Shown here: positions 43,841-52,682 of the stretch, one piece after another | How the letters are laid out: each line of letters opens with the position of its first letter | Numbering within the stretch: position 1 is the stretch's first letter | NCBI RefSeq assembly: GCF_025345615.1 | Contig: NZ_JAODWD010000002.1 | Coordinates: 372,001 to 436,000 of the forward strand | DNA from: Mycobacterium deserti | Lineage (GTDB): Bacteria > Actinomycetota > Actinomycetes > Mycobacteriales > Mycobacteriaceae | Length of the DNA: 64,000 nucleotides | Reading direction: 5' to 3' | Notes under the pieces: generated by a model | Database searches by the model: none | Told to the model about the DNA's origin: nothing | Seen by the model: only the letters and a program-made list of their open reading frames with translations | Position numbers and translations under genes: made by a program

Positions 43841-45148
43841 ATGACCCGGCCGCACCTCGTGCCCCCGGCAACGGACCTACCCCCGCCGGGGCCAAGGCCT
43901 TCGCCACACGAAGGGTTGATCAATCAGCTCGGCTTCCGTCCCGACGCCGGAGTGGACGCCGCGTCGACCGGTGTCGGTCTGATGCCCATGTTCCAACCCG
44001 TGGTGTCACTGCCCGATGAGGGTGTCGTGGGCTTCGAGGCGCTGGCGCGGTGGCCGGTGTTCGCGTCGGTGACGCCGCAGAACGTGTTCACCTTTGCCAA
44101 CCAGTCCAGGCGTGCCGACGACCTCGACCGGCAGTGCATCGAAGCCGCAGCCCAAGCGGCACTGGACGCCGAAATGCCCCGGGGCAGCATGCTGCTGCTC
44201 AATACCGAGCCGTCCGTCGCGCACGTGCGCCGCAGCCCGCACTCGGCGCTGAGCCAGGCGTGCGAACGGTTCCAGGTGGTTTTCGAGCTCACCGAGCGTC
44301 AACTGATCGCCCACCCGCGGGCCCTGCTGGACAAGGTGTCCGCGATCCGCGACGACGGCATCGCCATCGCCGTCGACGACGTCGGCGCACATCCCGAGTC
44401 GCTCGCCGTGCTCGACGTCGTGGCCCCCGACATCGTCAAGCTCGACATGACGATGATCCAGAGCAGCCCACAACGAGACCGCGCGTACACGCTCACGGGG
44501 GTGCTCGCCTATCAGGAGCGCACGGGCGCGCTGATCATCGCCGAGGGTGTGGAGAACGACGACCATCTCGAGCAGTCGATGGCGTTCGGCGCCAGCCTCG
44601 CACAGGGTTTCCGGTTCGGCCACGCCGCGCCGCTGAACCGGCACCAATACACCGCGGAGCCGCCGCGGCTGCTGCACACGAATGGATCGCAGGCTGCGCC
44701 GCCCGCCGATCACGACCGCAAGGCACTTCGGGTGGCACGCAGGGAGATCGTCGCGGCGCTCGCCCGACACATCGAGGACCAGGCGCGCCACGCCGTTGAC
44801 CATCCGATGGTGCTCGCGGCGGTGCAGCGACCCGAGGACTTCACCGTCACGTCGCGTCAGGTCTACAACGATCTGGCGATGACGTCGCCGCTGGTCGCGG
44901 TGTTCGGCCGCGGCATGCCCGTCGACATCGGCGTGGGCATCCGCAGCGTCGAACTCGAAGCGGGCGACCCGCTCTGCGACGAATGGGTGCTCGTCACCCT
45001 CGGCGCGGACACCTGCCGAGCGCTGGTCGCCCGTGAACTTCCCACGCACGACAAGTGCGATGGCGACCGCCGGTACGAGTTTCTCATCACCAGCGACCGG
45101 GCGATGGTCACGAAGGCGGCGAAAAGCCTGTTGGAACGGGTTCCGTAG
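43841..45148 (+). CDS. EAL-domain protein with C-terminal DICT sensory domain
   Basis: 435 residues from ATG 43841 (AGGAG 10 nt upstream; ATG 43802 is possible). EAL domain about 45-270: FQPVVSLPDEGVVGFEALARW, LLLNTEPS, FELTERQ, IAVDDVGAHPESLAVLD, DIVKLDM and IIAEGVEND. The metal and catalytic residues of active c-di-GMP phosphodiesterases are present, though the DDFG loop reads DDVG. DICT domain about 310-430, ending AMVTKAAKSLLERV. DICT is a sensor found in c-di-GMP and light/redox proteins. Its end overlaps the convergent P450 by 41 bp. Confidence 0.86.
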   Translation: MTRPHLVPPATDLPPPGPRPSPHEGLINQLGFRPDAGVDAASTGVGLMPMFQPVVSLPDEGVVGFEALARWPVFASVTPQNVFTFANQSRRADDLDRQCIEAAAQAALDAEMPRGSMLLLNTEPSVAHVRRSPHSALSQACERFQVVFELTERQLIAHPRALLDKVSAIRDDGIAIAVDDVGAHPESLAVLDVVAPDIVKLDMTMIQSSPQRDRAYTLTGVLAYQERTGALIIAEGVENDDHLEQSMAFGASLAQGFRFGHAAPLNRHQYTAEPPRLLHTNGSQAAPPADHDRKALRVARREIVAALARHIEDQARHAVDHPMVLAAVQRPEDFTVTSRQVYNDLAMTSPLVAVFGRGMPVDIGVGIRSVELEAGDPLCDEWVLVTLGADTCRALVARELPTHDKCDGDRRYEFLITSDRAMVTKAAKSLLERVP

Positions 45149-46463
45149 CAACCGGACGTTTAGCCCGAATCGTGACGCGTGCACCATGATTCGGGATGAG
45201 TATGACGTGCTTGACCTTCTGCGACTCGTCCGCGGCGGTGGTGGTCGCGAAGTCCACCCGCCGCAGAATCTCACCGAGTACCACCCGCATCTCGACCATC
45301 GCGAAGGTGGCGCCGAGGCACCGGCGATTACCGCCGCCGAACGGGAACCACGTTGTCGGGCTCAGGGTCGCACCGACCATCCGGTCCGGATCGAACCGCT
45401 CAGGATTTGGGTAGATCTCCGAATCCTGATGCACCAGACCGATTCCCGGCACCACCATCACCCCGGCGGGCAACCGGTGGCCCGCCACCTCCACCGGTTC
45501 TGTGAGGATGCGTCCGACGTCGAACACCACCGGACGGATGCGCAGCGTCTCCTTGGCGACCGCGTCGAGGTACTCGTCGTTGCCTGCCTCGGCAGCCTGC
45601 ACCGCCTTGGTCAGAATCGCCGGGTGGCGGGTGAGGCGTTCGATCGCCCACGACAGGCCCGTCGCCGTCGTGTCGTGGCCGGCAACCAGCAGGGTCATCA
45701 ACTGGTCGCGCAATTCCACATCCGTCATCGCGCGCCCGTCCTCGTCGGCAGAGCGCACCAGCATCGCCAGCGCGTCGGTGCGTTCGTCGAGGTTCGGGTC
45801 GGCACGCCGCTCACCAATCTCGGCATACAGCAGGCGGTTGGCATCTTCCATGCGCCGCTTCAGCTTTCGCCACGGGCGACGCCGTAGCAGGTCGGGATTC
45901 AACAGGGCCAGCGACGTCCACGGGGTCACGTTGAGCAGGGGCGGGATGACCGCGCGCAGCGCCGCCAACCGGGCGGGGTCGCTCGCGCCGATGACCGTCC
46001 GCAGGATCACCTCGAGCGTGATCTCGGACATCTTCGGCGCAAGCGCGAACGGTCGACCGACGGGCCACGTGGCGACATTGGCCGCGGTGATCTCGGCCAT
46101 CACTTCGACCTGGCGCGCGACGGCGTCACGGTGAAACGGCGGCAGCATCAGCCGGCGGCGGTCGCGATGCACGTCGTCGTCGATCACCAGAACCGATGAC
46201 TCGCCCAGCAATCCGCGCAACATCGCGTTCGCCTCACCGGCATGAAAGACACGGGGATCGCCGGCGAACACCTTCTTGATATCGGCGGGATCGGATAAGT
46301 AGACCAGCGTGCCCATCGGCGCGACTCGCAGCGTGAACACCTTGCCGTACCGGCGCCCGCACGCGGAGACGAGCCGCGGCCAGTACTGCATGAAGAGCAG
46401 CGATTGGACCGCCGCGGGCAGTCGCGGGCCCCGGGGCAGCGTCGCCGCCGTTGTTGGACTCAT
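45108..46463 (-). CDS. Cytochrome P450, CYP135/CYP138-like
   Basis: 451 residues. I-helix LLVAGHDTTATGLSWA, K-helix ETLR, PERF region NPERFDPDRM, haem loop WFPFGGGNRRCLGATFA with Cys ligand. It begins TLPRGPRLPAAVQSLLFMQYWPRL, like mycobacterial CYP135/CYP138. Substrate unknown. No ferredoxin gene nearby. A canonical P450 length. Confidence 0.88.
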   Translation of the reverse strand: MSPTTAATLPRGPRLPAAVQSLLFMQYWPRLVSACGRRYGKVFTLRVAPMGTLVYLSDPADIKKVFAGDPRVFHAGEANAMLRGLLGESSVLVIDDDVHRDRRRLMLPPFHRDAVARQVEVMAEITAANVATWPVGRPFALAPKMSEITLEVILRTVIGASDPARLAALRAVIPPLLNVTPWTSLALLNPDLLRRRPWRKLKRRMEDANRLLYAEIGERRADPNLDERTDALAMLVRSADEDGRAMTDVELRDQLMTLLVAGHDTTATGLSWAIERLTRHPAILTKAVQAAEAGNDEYLDAVAKETLRIRPVVFDVGRILTEPVEVAGHRLPAGVMVVPGIGLVHQDSEIYPNPERFDPDRMVGATLSPTTWFPFGGGNRRCLGATFAMVEMRVVLGEILRRVDFATTTAADESQKVKHVILIPNHGARVTIRAKRPVATEPVPTGFSPPS

Positions 46464-46549
46464 GCCTAATAGTGTACGAGCGATCCTCCGTCATTCAAGG
46501 CCCGATCACTCATTCGACGGGTTAGCGTGACGTTCGAAGGAGGACGCTG

Positions 46550-46954
46550 ATGAAGAAGTCAGTCGTTGCGGCGGCCGCGTGCATATTCGTCGTCGGATGC
46601 TCGGGCGAACCCCAGGTCGAACCGCAACCCGGGGAGGTCGTCGTTGACGGGACCACGCACGCCGCGGACTCCACCAAGTGCGGGCAGGACGAGTGGCGGC
46701 TGCGGATAGACACGATCGCCGGCCCCACTGAGTCGCGTGCTTACCTTCGACTCGACGGCGAGACACCCTCGGTCGACGGGGTGACCTTCTCCAGCCCGGA
46801 GGGGTTCAACGGCACCGCGGGCGACGGGGTCGGCTCAGCGGAAGTCACGGTCGCGCAAGGCATCTACACCATCAGCGGCACGGCGGAGGGCTTCGACCGC
46901 GCGAAGCCGACCGAGAAACGTTCGGCGAAATTCCGCATCGAAGCTCCCTGCTGA
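46550..46954 (+). CDS. LpqH-like (19-kDa antigen family) lipoprotein
   Basis: 134 residues with lipobox VVGC (Cys17). The mature part has VVVDGTTHAADSTKCGQDEWRLRIDTI, a middle SPEGFNGTAGDGVGSAEVTVA and an end GFDRAKPTEKRSAKFRIEAPC, the paired-Cys layout of the LpqH lipoprotein family. Cell-envelope lipoprotein, often glycosylated and immunogenic in the family. AGGAGG precedes the start. Confidence 0.78.
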   Translation: MKKSVVAAAACIFVVGCSGEPQVEPQPGEVVVDGTTHAADSTKCGQDEWRLRIDTIAGPTESRAYLRLDGETPSVDGVTFSSPEGFNGTAGDGVGSAEVTVAQGIYTISGTAEGFDRAKPTEKRSAKFRIEAPC

Positions 46955-47049
46955 GGCGCTTACCTGGGCACTCGGTGCAGCACGAAGCCCCGCAACAATC
47001 CAATTAATCTTTTGGTTTCAACTTTGGGCCGACGGGTTACATCCCCGCC

Positions 47050-47640
47050 ATGCTGCAGAAACACTGGAAACTCACACCCGCGCTTCTGGCCGGTGCGGCC
47101 GCAAGCGCGATCGCGCTGGCCCCGTTCGCAGTTGCAGGTGGCCCGCCCGGATGCGTCGATCCGTACGGCACCGGTTGCGCGGCACCTCCGCCGCCGCCTC
47201 CGCCGGCCCCCGGATATGTGGTGCCGCCGCCTCCGCCCCCGCCCGGATTTGTGGCACCCGGTGGTGTCGCGGGACCTGGCGGCGCGGCGGGCGCGATCCC
47301 GGGTGGACCGGGCGGCGTCGCAGGACCTCAGGGCGCTGCCGGCGCGATCCCGGGCGGACCGGGCGGCGTCGCAGGACCTCAGGGCGCTGCCGGCGCGATC
47401 CCGGGCGGACCGGGCGGCGTCGCAGGACCTCAGGGCGCTGCCGGCGCGATCCCGGGCGGACCGGGCGGCGTCGCAGGACCTCAGGGCGCTGCCGGCGCGA
47501 TCCCGGGCGGACCGGGCGGCGTCGCAGGACCTCAGGGCGCTGCGGGCGCCATCCCAGGCGGACCGGGTGGCGTCGCAGGACCGGGTGGCGCCAGCGGATG
47601 TCTGCCGGGTGTCGGCTGCGCGGGCGTCCCGGCTCCGTAG
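47050..47640 (+). CDS. Secreted collagen-like repeat protein
   Basis: 196 residues. Signal peptide 1-29 ending FAVAG. Pro-rich segments (two PPPPPPP runs) follow to about residue 70, then a 51-bp tandem repeat encodes [17 protein letters not shown] six times, ending [18 protein letters not shown]. Gly-X-Y triplets are interrupted once per unit, so a perfect triple helix is unlikely. Four cysteines flank the repeat region (two near the mature N-terminus, two near the C-terminus). Probably a cell-surface structural or adhesive protein. Function inferred only from composition. Confidence 0.75.
   Translation: MLQKHWKLTPALLAGAAASAIALAPFAVAGGPPGCVDPYGTGCAAPPPPPPPAPGYVVPPPPPPPGFVAPGGVAGPGGAAGAIPGGPGGVAGPQGAAGAIPGGPGGVAGPQGAAGAIPGGPGGVAGPQGAAGAIPGGPGGVAGPQGAAGAIPGGPGGVAGPQGAAGAIPGGPGGVAGPGGASGCLPGVGCAGVPAP
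47263..47598 (+). repeat. 51-bp tandem repeat (six units plus partial)
   Basis: Units start at 47263, 47314, 47365, 47416, 47467 and 47518, with a partial unit from 47569. Those at 47314-47517 are practically identical; the first and last diverge. In-frame copy-number change would alter the collagen-like stalk. Confidence 0.92.
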
Positions 47641-47647
47641 CGGGCCA

Positions 47648-49198
47648 TCACAGCGAGTGCAACACCGGCGCGCGGTCGGGTATCCCGAACGTCGCGCCGG
47701 TGTGCACTTGGCCGCCCGGCCGTGAGACGACCGGCACGATCCGAAAGTCCGCGCGAATCTCCCCCGCCGTGACTCGGGCGCGCACATAGCCACGGCGGCC
47801 GCTGAAATACCGGATGTGGGGGTTCTCCGACAGCACGGCCGCGGTGTCGGCCGCAACGTCGGACCCGTCGCCGCCCGAACTGATCGAGGTGGTGACGAGT
47901 TCGGTGGCGACCACCGGTGACGCCGGGTCGGCGAAACGCTGATGGACTTCGGCGGCCCAGTGTGAGTGGATGTCGCCGGTGAGCATGACGGCGTTGCGCA
48001 CCGGCGAGTTCACGATGCCGGCCACGATCCGGTCCCGATTCGCGGTGTACCCGTCCCACGCGTCGGGGTTGTACGTACGCGCCGGCCCCGGCGTGAGGTC
48101 CATCTGCGAGAAAAAGACCTGCTGCCCGAGGACGTCCCACCGCGCCCTCGACTGCTGAAAACCGTTCAGCAGCCACCGCTCCTGCTCGGCGCCCGTCATT
48201 GTCGCGGACGGATCGCGCCGCTCGACGCAGTCGGTGCGGGTTCTGTCGCCGCACGCTTGGTCGGTGCGGTACTGGCGCGTGTCGAGCATATGAAACGTTG
48301 CGAGGTCCCCCCACGGCACACGCCGGTACAGCTGCATGCCGGCACCGGTGGGCATGGCCGACCGGCGCAGCGGCATATTCTCGTAGTACGCGCGCAACGC
48401 GGCAGCCCGCCGCACTCCGAACGCGGGCTGCGGGGTGTCCGGCACGTCACCGGCCCAATTGTTGGCGAGTTCGTGGTCGTCGAACACCACGAGCCACGGC
48501 GCAGCGGCATGCGCCGCCTGAAGGTCCGAGTCGGTCTTGTACTGGGCATAGCGTTGCCGGTAGTTGGCCAGCGTCGCGGTCTCCGGCCCCACATGACGAC
48601 GGACGCCGCCGTCGCGACCGGCATACTCGTAGTGGTAATCACCAAGGTGCACAACGAGATCCGGGTGCTCCTCCGCGAGCCTGCGGTAAGCGGTGAACCA
48701 GCCCTGCTCGTAATTCGAGCACGACGCGACGCACATCGTCATCGGCGTCAGCGACCCGGGATCGGGTGCGGTGCGGGTGCGGCCCGCTGTAGAGAGGTAA
48801 CCGGCGGCGCGGAACCGGTAGAAGTAGTCGGCAGCGGGCCGCAGGCCGGCGAGTTCGACGTGCACACTGTGCGCCGATTCCGGCGTCGCGGTGATGGTGC
48901 CGCGCTGCTCGACGCGGGAGAAGCGCTCGTCGGCGGCCACCTCCCAATCGACGTCGACCGGTTGCGCCGGCATGCCGCCGAACCCGTCGTCGGCCAGGGG
49001 GTTTGGCGCCAGTCGGGTCCAGATGACCGCGCCGTCGGGGGATGGGTCACCTGATGCGACTCCGAGAGTGAACGGGTCAGCGGGAACGCGGGCGAGACGC
49101 AGTCTGTCGCGCGGGCCGGTGGAGAACCCGGCGACCGGCAATGCCGCGAGCACCACCGCACCTTTGAGAACCGCGCGACGGCTCGGAACCACAGACAC
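47648..49198 (-). CDS. Secreted PhoD-type alkaline phosphatase/phosphodiesterase (TAT leader)
   Basis: 516 residues from GTG 49198. Leader MSVVPSRRAVLKGAVVLAAL has the twin arginines of TAT export. PhoD motifs: FTLGVASGDPSPDGAVIWTRL, SCSNYEQGWFTAYRRLAEE, HLGDYHYEY, VVFDDHELANNWAGD and MLTGDIHSHWAAE. PhoD binds Fe/Ca and releases phosphate from diesters such as teichoic or phospholipid headgroups. It ends 7 bp from the convergent collagen-like gene. A second, leaderless PhoD homologue lies at 56266. Confidence 0.9.
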   Translation of the reverse strand: MSVVPSRRAVLKGAVVLAALPVAGFSTGPRDRLRLARVPADPFTLGVASGDPSPDGAVIWTRLAPNPLADDGFGGMPAQPVDVDWEVAADERFSRVEQRGTITATPESAHSVHVELAGLRPAADYFYRFRAAGYLSTAGRTRTAPDPGSLTPMTMCVASCSNYEQGWFTAYRRLAEEHPDLVVHLGDYHYEYAGRDGGVRRHVGPETATLANYRQRYAQYKTDSDLQAAHAAAPWLVVFDDHELANNWAGDVPDTPQPAFGVRRAAALRAYYENMPLRRSAMPTGAGMQLYRRVPWGDLATFHMLDTRQYRTDQACGDRTRTDCVERRDPSATMTGAEQERWLLNGFQQSRARWDVLGQQVFFSQMDLTPGPARTYNPDAWDGYTANRDRIVAGIVNSPVRNAVMLTGDIHSHWAAEVHQRFADPASPVVATELVTTSISSGGDGSDVAADTAAVLSENPHIRYFSGRRGYVRARVTAGEIRADFRIVPVVSRPGGQVHTGATFGIPDRAPVLHSL

Positions 49199-49539
49199 GG
49201 CCGAGTGTCAGGAAGCAACCTTTCGCGGCGGTGACGGGCAGTCGTCAGGTGTCCGCACGCGGTGATGCCGTCGCGCGAACAACGTGTGACGGGCACTCAT
49301 CGCGGCGGTGTCCTCCCGGCGCCGGTCCGTCGGAAGTTTGCGGAATGGCACTGAAAACGGACTTCTCAGGCCATTCACTCATTTGCCAAGATTTTCATGT
49401 GCGTCAACCGGATTGGGCTATATCAGCCACGCCGCCGCGAAGTGTTCAGTGCGCGTTTGATACGCGGTACGCTCGACAAGTCGTGCGAAGAAACTTGCAC
49501 GCTTGTCAATAACCGATTCAAGTCTCATCAGGGCGGACA
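49199..49539. other. Intergenic region upstream of the mycolate methyltransferases
   Basis: 341 bp between the divergent phoD and methyltransferase genes. The last 150 bp are AT-richer and likely hold the methyltransferase promoter. No convincing small gene; no clear -10/-35 pair. Confidence 0.45.
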
Positions 49540-50472
49540 GTGACGAATACACCCAGTGCATCGCCGAAGGCCGAGTCCAAGTGGTTGTCGAAGTCGGCGT
49601 CGCAGACGCGCGGGTCGGACAAGAAGGAAGTCCAGTTCCACTACGACATCTCCAACGACTTCTTCAAGTTGTGGCAGGACCCGACACAGACCTATAGCTG
49701 CGCGTACTTCGAGAAGGACGACTACACACTCGAGCAGGCGCAGATGGCCAAGGTCGACCTGTCCCTCGGCAAGTTGGGTCTGCAGCCGGGGATGACGCTT
49801 CTGGACATCGGCTGCGGCTGGGGTTCGACGATCATGCGGGCCGTCGAGAAGTACGACGTGAACGTGATCGGACTCACGCTGTCGGAGAATCAGAAACAGC
49901 ACATCGAGAACCACTGGTTCGCGAATTCGACCAGCAAACGGAAAATGGAAGTCCGCCTGCAGCCGTGGGAGGAGTTCGAGGGCCAGGTCGACCGCATCGT
50001 GTCGATCGGCGCATTCGAGCATTTCGGCTTCAACAAGTACGACGACTACTTCAAGAAGACGTTCAACTGGATGCCCGACGACGGCGTGATGTTGCTCCAC
50101 ACGATCATCATTCCGAGCGACGAGGAGATCAAAGCAAAGAAGCTGCCGCTGACCATGTCCAACGTGCGCTTCATCAAGTTCATCATGGACGAGATCTACC
50201 CCGGTGGGCGTCTTCCGTTGGCCGCTCAGGTGACCGACGCAGCCACCCGCAACGGCTACACCATCACGCGCGAGCAGCACCTGCAGCCGCACTACGTCAA
50301 GACACTCGACACGTGGGCGGCCAATCTCGAGGCGAAGAAGGACGAAGCCATCGAGATCACTTCGGAAGAGGTGTACGAACGGTTCCGCAAATACCTCACC
50401 GGGTGCGCCGACCTGTTCCGCAAGGGTTACACCGACGTCGCGCAGTTCACGTGTGAAAAGGCGCCCGCTTAG
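49540..50472 (+). CDS. Mycolic acid methyltransferase (CmaA/MmaA family), copy 1
   Basis: 310 residues from GTG 49540 (AGGGCGG upstream). A hydrophilic extension of about 30 residues precedes the core VQFHYDISNDFFKLWQDPT. SAM site LLDIGCGWG; SENQ. Carbonate-site residues of CmaA1 are retained: Cys in TYSCAYF, Glu in GAFEHFG, His in LLHTII. It acts on double bonds of meromycolate chains to form cyclopropane, methyl or oxygenated groups. It probably shares a transcript with the next gene (75 bp apart). Which modification is made is not decidable. Confidence 0.88.
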   Translation: MTNTPSASPKAESKWLSKSASQTRGSDKKEVQFHYDISNDFFKLWQDPTQTYSCAYFEKDDYTLEQAQMAKVDLSLGKLGLQPGMTLLDIGCGWGSTIMRAVEKYDVNVIGLTLSENQKQHIENHWFANSTSKRKMEVRLQPWEEFEGQVDRIVSIGAFEHFGFNKYDDYFKKTFNWMPDDGVMLLHTIIIPSDEEIKAKKLPLTMSNVRFIKFIMDEIYPGGRLPLAAQVTDAATRNGYTITREQHLQPHYVKTLDTWAANLEAKKDEAIEITSEEVYERFRKYLTGCADLFRKGYTDVAQFTCEKAPA

Positions 50473-50547
50473 CCATCTTACGAAGACTGCGATACAACTT
50501 AGGCGGTCAAAACATCGGTCGCATTTCCCAGAGGAGGCCAACCGGAG

Positions 50548-51423
50548 ATGTCGGATAGTTCGGGGACGACAATGAAGGTGGCGTACGAAGATGTCCAAGC
50601 TCATTACGACATCTCCAACGATTTCTTCGGCCTTTTTCAGGACCCGACCCGCACCTACAGCTGCGCGTTCTACGAGCGCGACGACATGTCCCTCGAAGAG
50701 GCGCAGATCGCCAAGATCGACCTGGCGCTCTCGAAGTTGGACCTGCGTCCCGGAATGACGCTTTTAGACGTCGGCTGCGGCTGGGCGTCGGTGATGAAGC
50801 GCGCCGTCGACACGTATGACGTCAACGTTGTCGGCCTGACCCTGAGCCGCAACCAGAAAGCCCTGGGCCAACAGATTCTCGACGAGATCGAGACCGACCG
50901 CAGTCGGCGCGTATTGCTGAAGGGCTGGGAGGAATTCGACGAACCCGTCGACCGGATCGTCAGCATCGAGGCGTTCGAAGCGTTCCCGAAGTCGCGCTAC
51001 AAGGCGTTTTTCGACATGTGCTACCGGATCATGCCCGACGACGGCCGGATGGTCCTGCAGACGATCATGGGTCATCCGCTCAAGCGTTGGCCGGAGATGG
51101 GCATCCCGATCGTGATGTCGGACTTGAAGTTCATGCGGTTCATCTCCAAGGAGATCTTCCCCGGCGGCTCGGTTCCGTGCGACGAGGACGTCGTCGAATT
51201 CAGCGAGAATGCGGGCTTCACCGTCGAGAAGCTCGAGACGATGACACCGCACTACGTGCGCACCCTGGACACCTGGGCCCAGGCGCTGGAAGCCAACAAG
51301 GACAAGGCGATCGAGGTGACGTCGCAGGAGGTCTACGACCGCTACATGCGGTACCTCGTCGGCTGTTCGGACTTCTTCCAACGCAACGTCAGCTACGTCG
51401 GGCAGTTCACGCTCACCAAGTGA
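50548..51423 (+). CDS. Mycolic acid methyltransferase family, copy 2 (divergent active site)
   Basis: 291 residues, GAGGAGG upstream. Core VQAHYDISNDFFGLFQDPT, SAM site LLDVGCGWA, SRNQ. Aligned to CmaA1 with a constant offset of 4, Cys39 and Glu144 of the carbonate site are kept but the His is Gln171 (MVLQTIM instead of LLHT). The usual GAFEHFG is EAFEAFP. UmaA-like proteins share part of this pattern but keep the His. It may have altered chemistry or be regulatory. Converges on the ketosynthase gene 8 bp away. Confidence 0.85.
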   Translation: MSDSSGTTMKVAYEDVQAHYDISNDFFGLFQDPTRTYSCAFYERDDMSLEEAQIAKIDLALSKLDLRPGMTLLDVGCGWASVMKRAVDTYDVNVVGLTLSRNQKALGQQILDEIETDRSRRVLLKGWEEFDEPVDRIVSIEAFEAFPKSRYKAFFDMCYRIMPDDGRMVLQTIMGHPLKRWPEMGIPIVMSDLKFMRFISKEIFPGGSVPCDEDVVEFSENAGFTVEKLETMTPHYVRTLDTWAQALEANKDKAIEVTSQEVYDRYMRYLVGCSDFFQRNVSYVGQFTLTK

Positions 51424-51431
51424 TGCGGTAG

Positions 51432-52682
51432 TCAGTACTTCCCGAACGTCAGCACCACGTTGTGCCCGCCAAGGCCGAAGGAATTCGTGACCGCGTAGCG
51501 AAAGTCGCCCTGGCGCGGCCCGCCCGCCACCACGTCGAGGTCGATATCCGGGTCCGGATTCTCGAGGTTCAGAGTCGGCGGGACGACACCGTCGCGCAAC
51601 GCCTGCACCGTCAGCACGGCCTCGACTGCGCCCGCGGCGCCCAGCGAGTGGCCGAGTGCGCCCTTCGGCGCGTAGACCGCGGGGGCGTGGCTGCCCATGG
51701 CGTTGCGGATGGCGCACGCCTCGGCCAGGTCGCCGAAGTCGGTGCCTGTCGCATGCGCGTTGACGTGGTCGACGTCGGTCGGCGTCAGCCCGGCCAACTG
51801 GATCGCGCGGGTGATGGCCTCACCGGCCTGCACGCCGCTGGGATCGGGCTTGATGATGTCGTAGCCGTCGGACGTCATTGCAGCGCCCAGCAGCCTCGCG
51901 AGGATCGGCGCACCGCGCGCCTTGGCGTGCTCCTCGGTCTCGACGAGCATCAGTGCGCCACCCTCACCGAGCACCATGCCGTCCCGGTGGGCGTCGAACG
52001 GGCGGGGGGCGCCTTGCGGGTCGTCGTCACTGATGGACAGGCTTCCCTGCTCCAGGAATGCCGCGACGGGCACCGCCTCGATCTGCGTCTCGACACCACC
52101 GCAGATGACGATGTCGGCTTCGCCGAGGATGAGGTGCCGCCACGCCTCCGCAATGGCTGCGGCCCCCGAGGCGTCGGCCATGAGGGGCGAAATGATACCG
52201 GCTTTCGCCTGGCGGTCCAGTCCTACCGCGGCGGCCGGGGCGTTGGGCATGTACATCTGGACCGCCAGCGGTGACACCGCGCGCAGGCCCTTCTGCCGCC
52301 AGTCGTCGTATTGCGCCGGGATCTCCTCCGTCGAGCCGAGAGCGAGTCCGATCGAGACTGCGAGCCGGCGGGTGTCGACCTCCGGTGCGCCGCTTGCCTC
52401 CCAGAGACGGCGGCCCAGGACCGTGGACATCTTCTGCATGTATGCCAGCCGGCGCAGTTCGACGCGGTTGAGGTAGGTGTCGAAGTTCTCGACGAGCTGG
52501 CCGCCGATTCGGACAGGCGACTCGAGTTCACCGATGAACCACTTGTCCAGCGCGCGAATGCCGCTTCGACCCTGCTGCAGCAGCTGCCAGGTGGCCTCGG
52601 CGTCGGCGGCCAACGCGGTGGTCGACGCGACGGCGGTGACGACGACGTCGGGCAGTCCCTCGCCGGTTCTCAACGCTGCCAT
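51432..52682 (-). CDS. KasA/KasB-like beta-ketoacyl synthase with catalytic Cys replaced by Asp
   Basis: 416 residues from ATG 52682, exactly KasA length. Close to KasB in SGIRALD, LPVRIGG-like, QKMSTVLGRRLWE, VSPLAVQMYMPNAPAAAVGL and GGVETQIEAVP. Where KasA/B have SACASG with the nucleophile Cys, this protein reads MADASG, so residue 170 is Asp (codon 52173-52175, GAC; Cys codons would need two changes). His310 (NAHATGT), Lys340 (APKGALGHS) and His345 are kept. Probably unable to condense; it might act as a decarboxylase or structural partner, as in chain-length factors. It sits beside two mycolate methyltransferases. Confidence 0.9.
   Translation of the reverse strand: MAALRTGEGLPDVVVTAVASTTALAADAEATWQLLQQGRSGIRALDKWFIGELESPVRIGGQLVENFDTYLNRVELRRLAYMQKMSTVLGRRLWEASGAPEVDTRRLAVSIGLALGSTEEIPAQYDDWRQKGLRAVSPLAVQMYMPNAPAAAVGLDRQAKAGIISPLMADASGAAAIAEAWRHLILGEADIVICGGVETQIEAVPVAAFLEQGSLSISDDDPQGAPRPFDAHRDGMVLGEGGALMLVETEEHAKARGAPILARLLGAAMTSDGYDIIKPDPSGVQAGEAITRAIQLAGLTPTDVDHVNAHATGTDFGDLAEACAIRNAMGSHAPAVYAPKGALGHSLGAAGAVEAVLTVQALRDGVVPPTLNLENPDPDIDLDVVAGGPRQGDFRYAVTNSFGLGGHNVVLTFGKY

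Noticed and set aside
42713-45148. Plus-strand frame of 811 codons reading into the EAL protein
   Set aside because: The first 370 codons are antisense to the PAS-GGDEF gene and have no protein-like features; the real start is near 43841.
47012-47725. Alternative frames across the 51-bp repeats
   Set aside because: Because 51 is a multiple of 3, all frames stay open through the repeat; only the frame with a signal peptide and Gly-X-Y pattern is credible.
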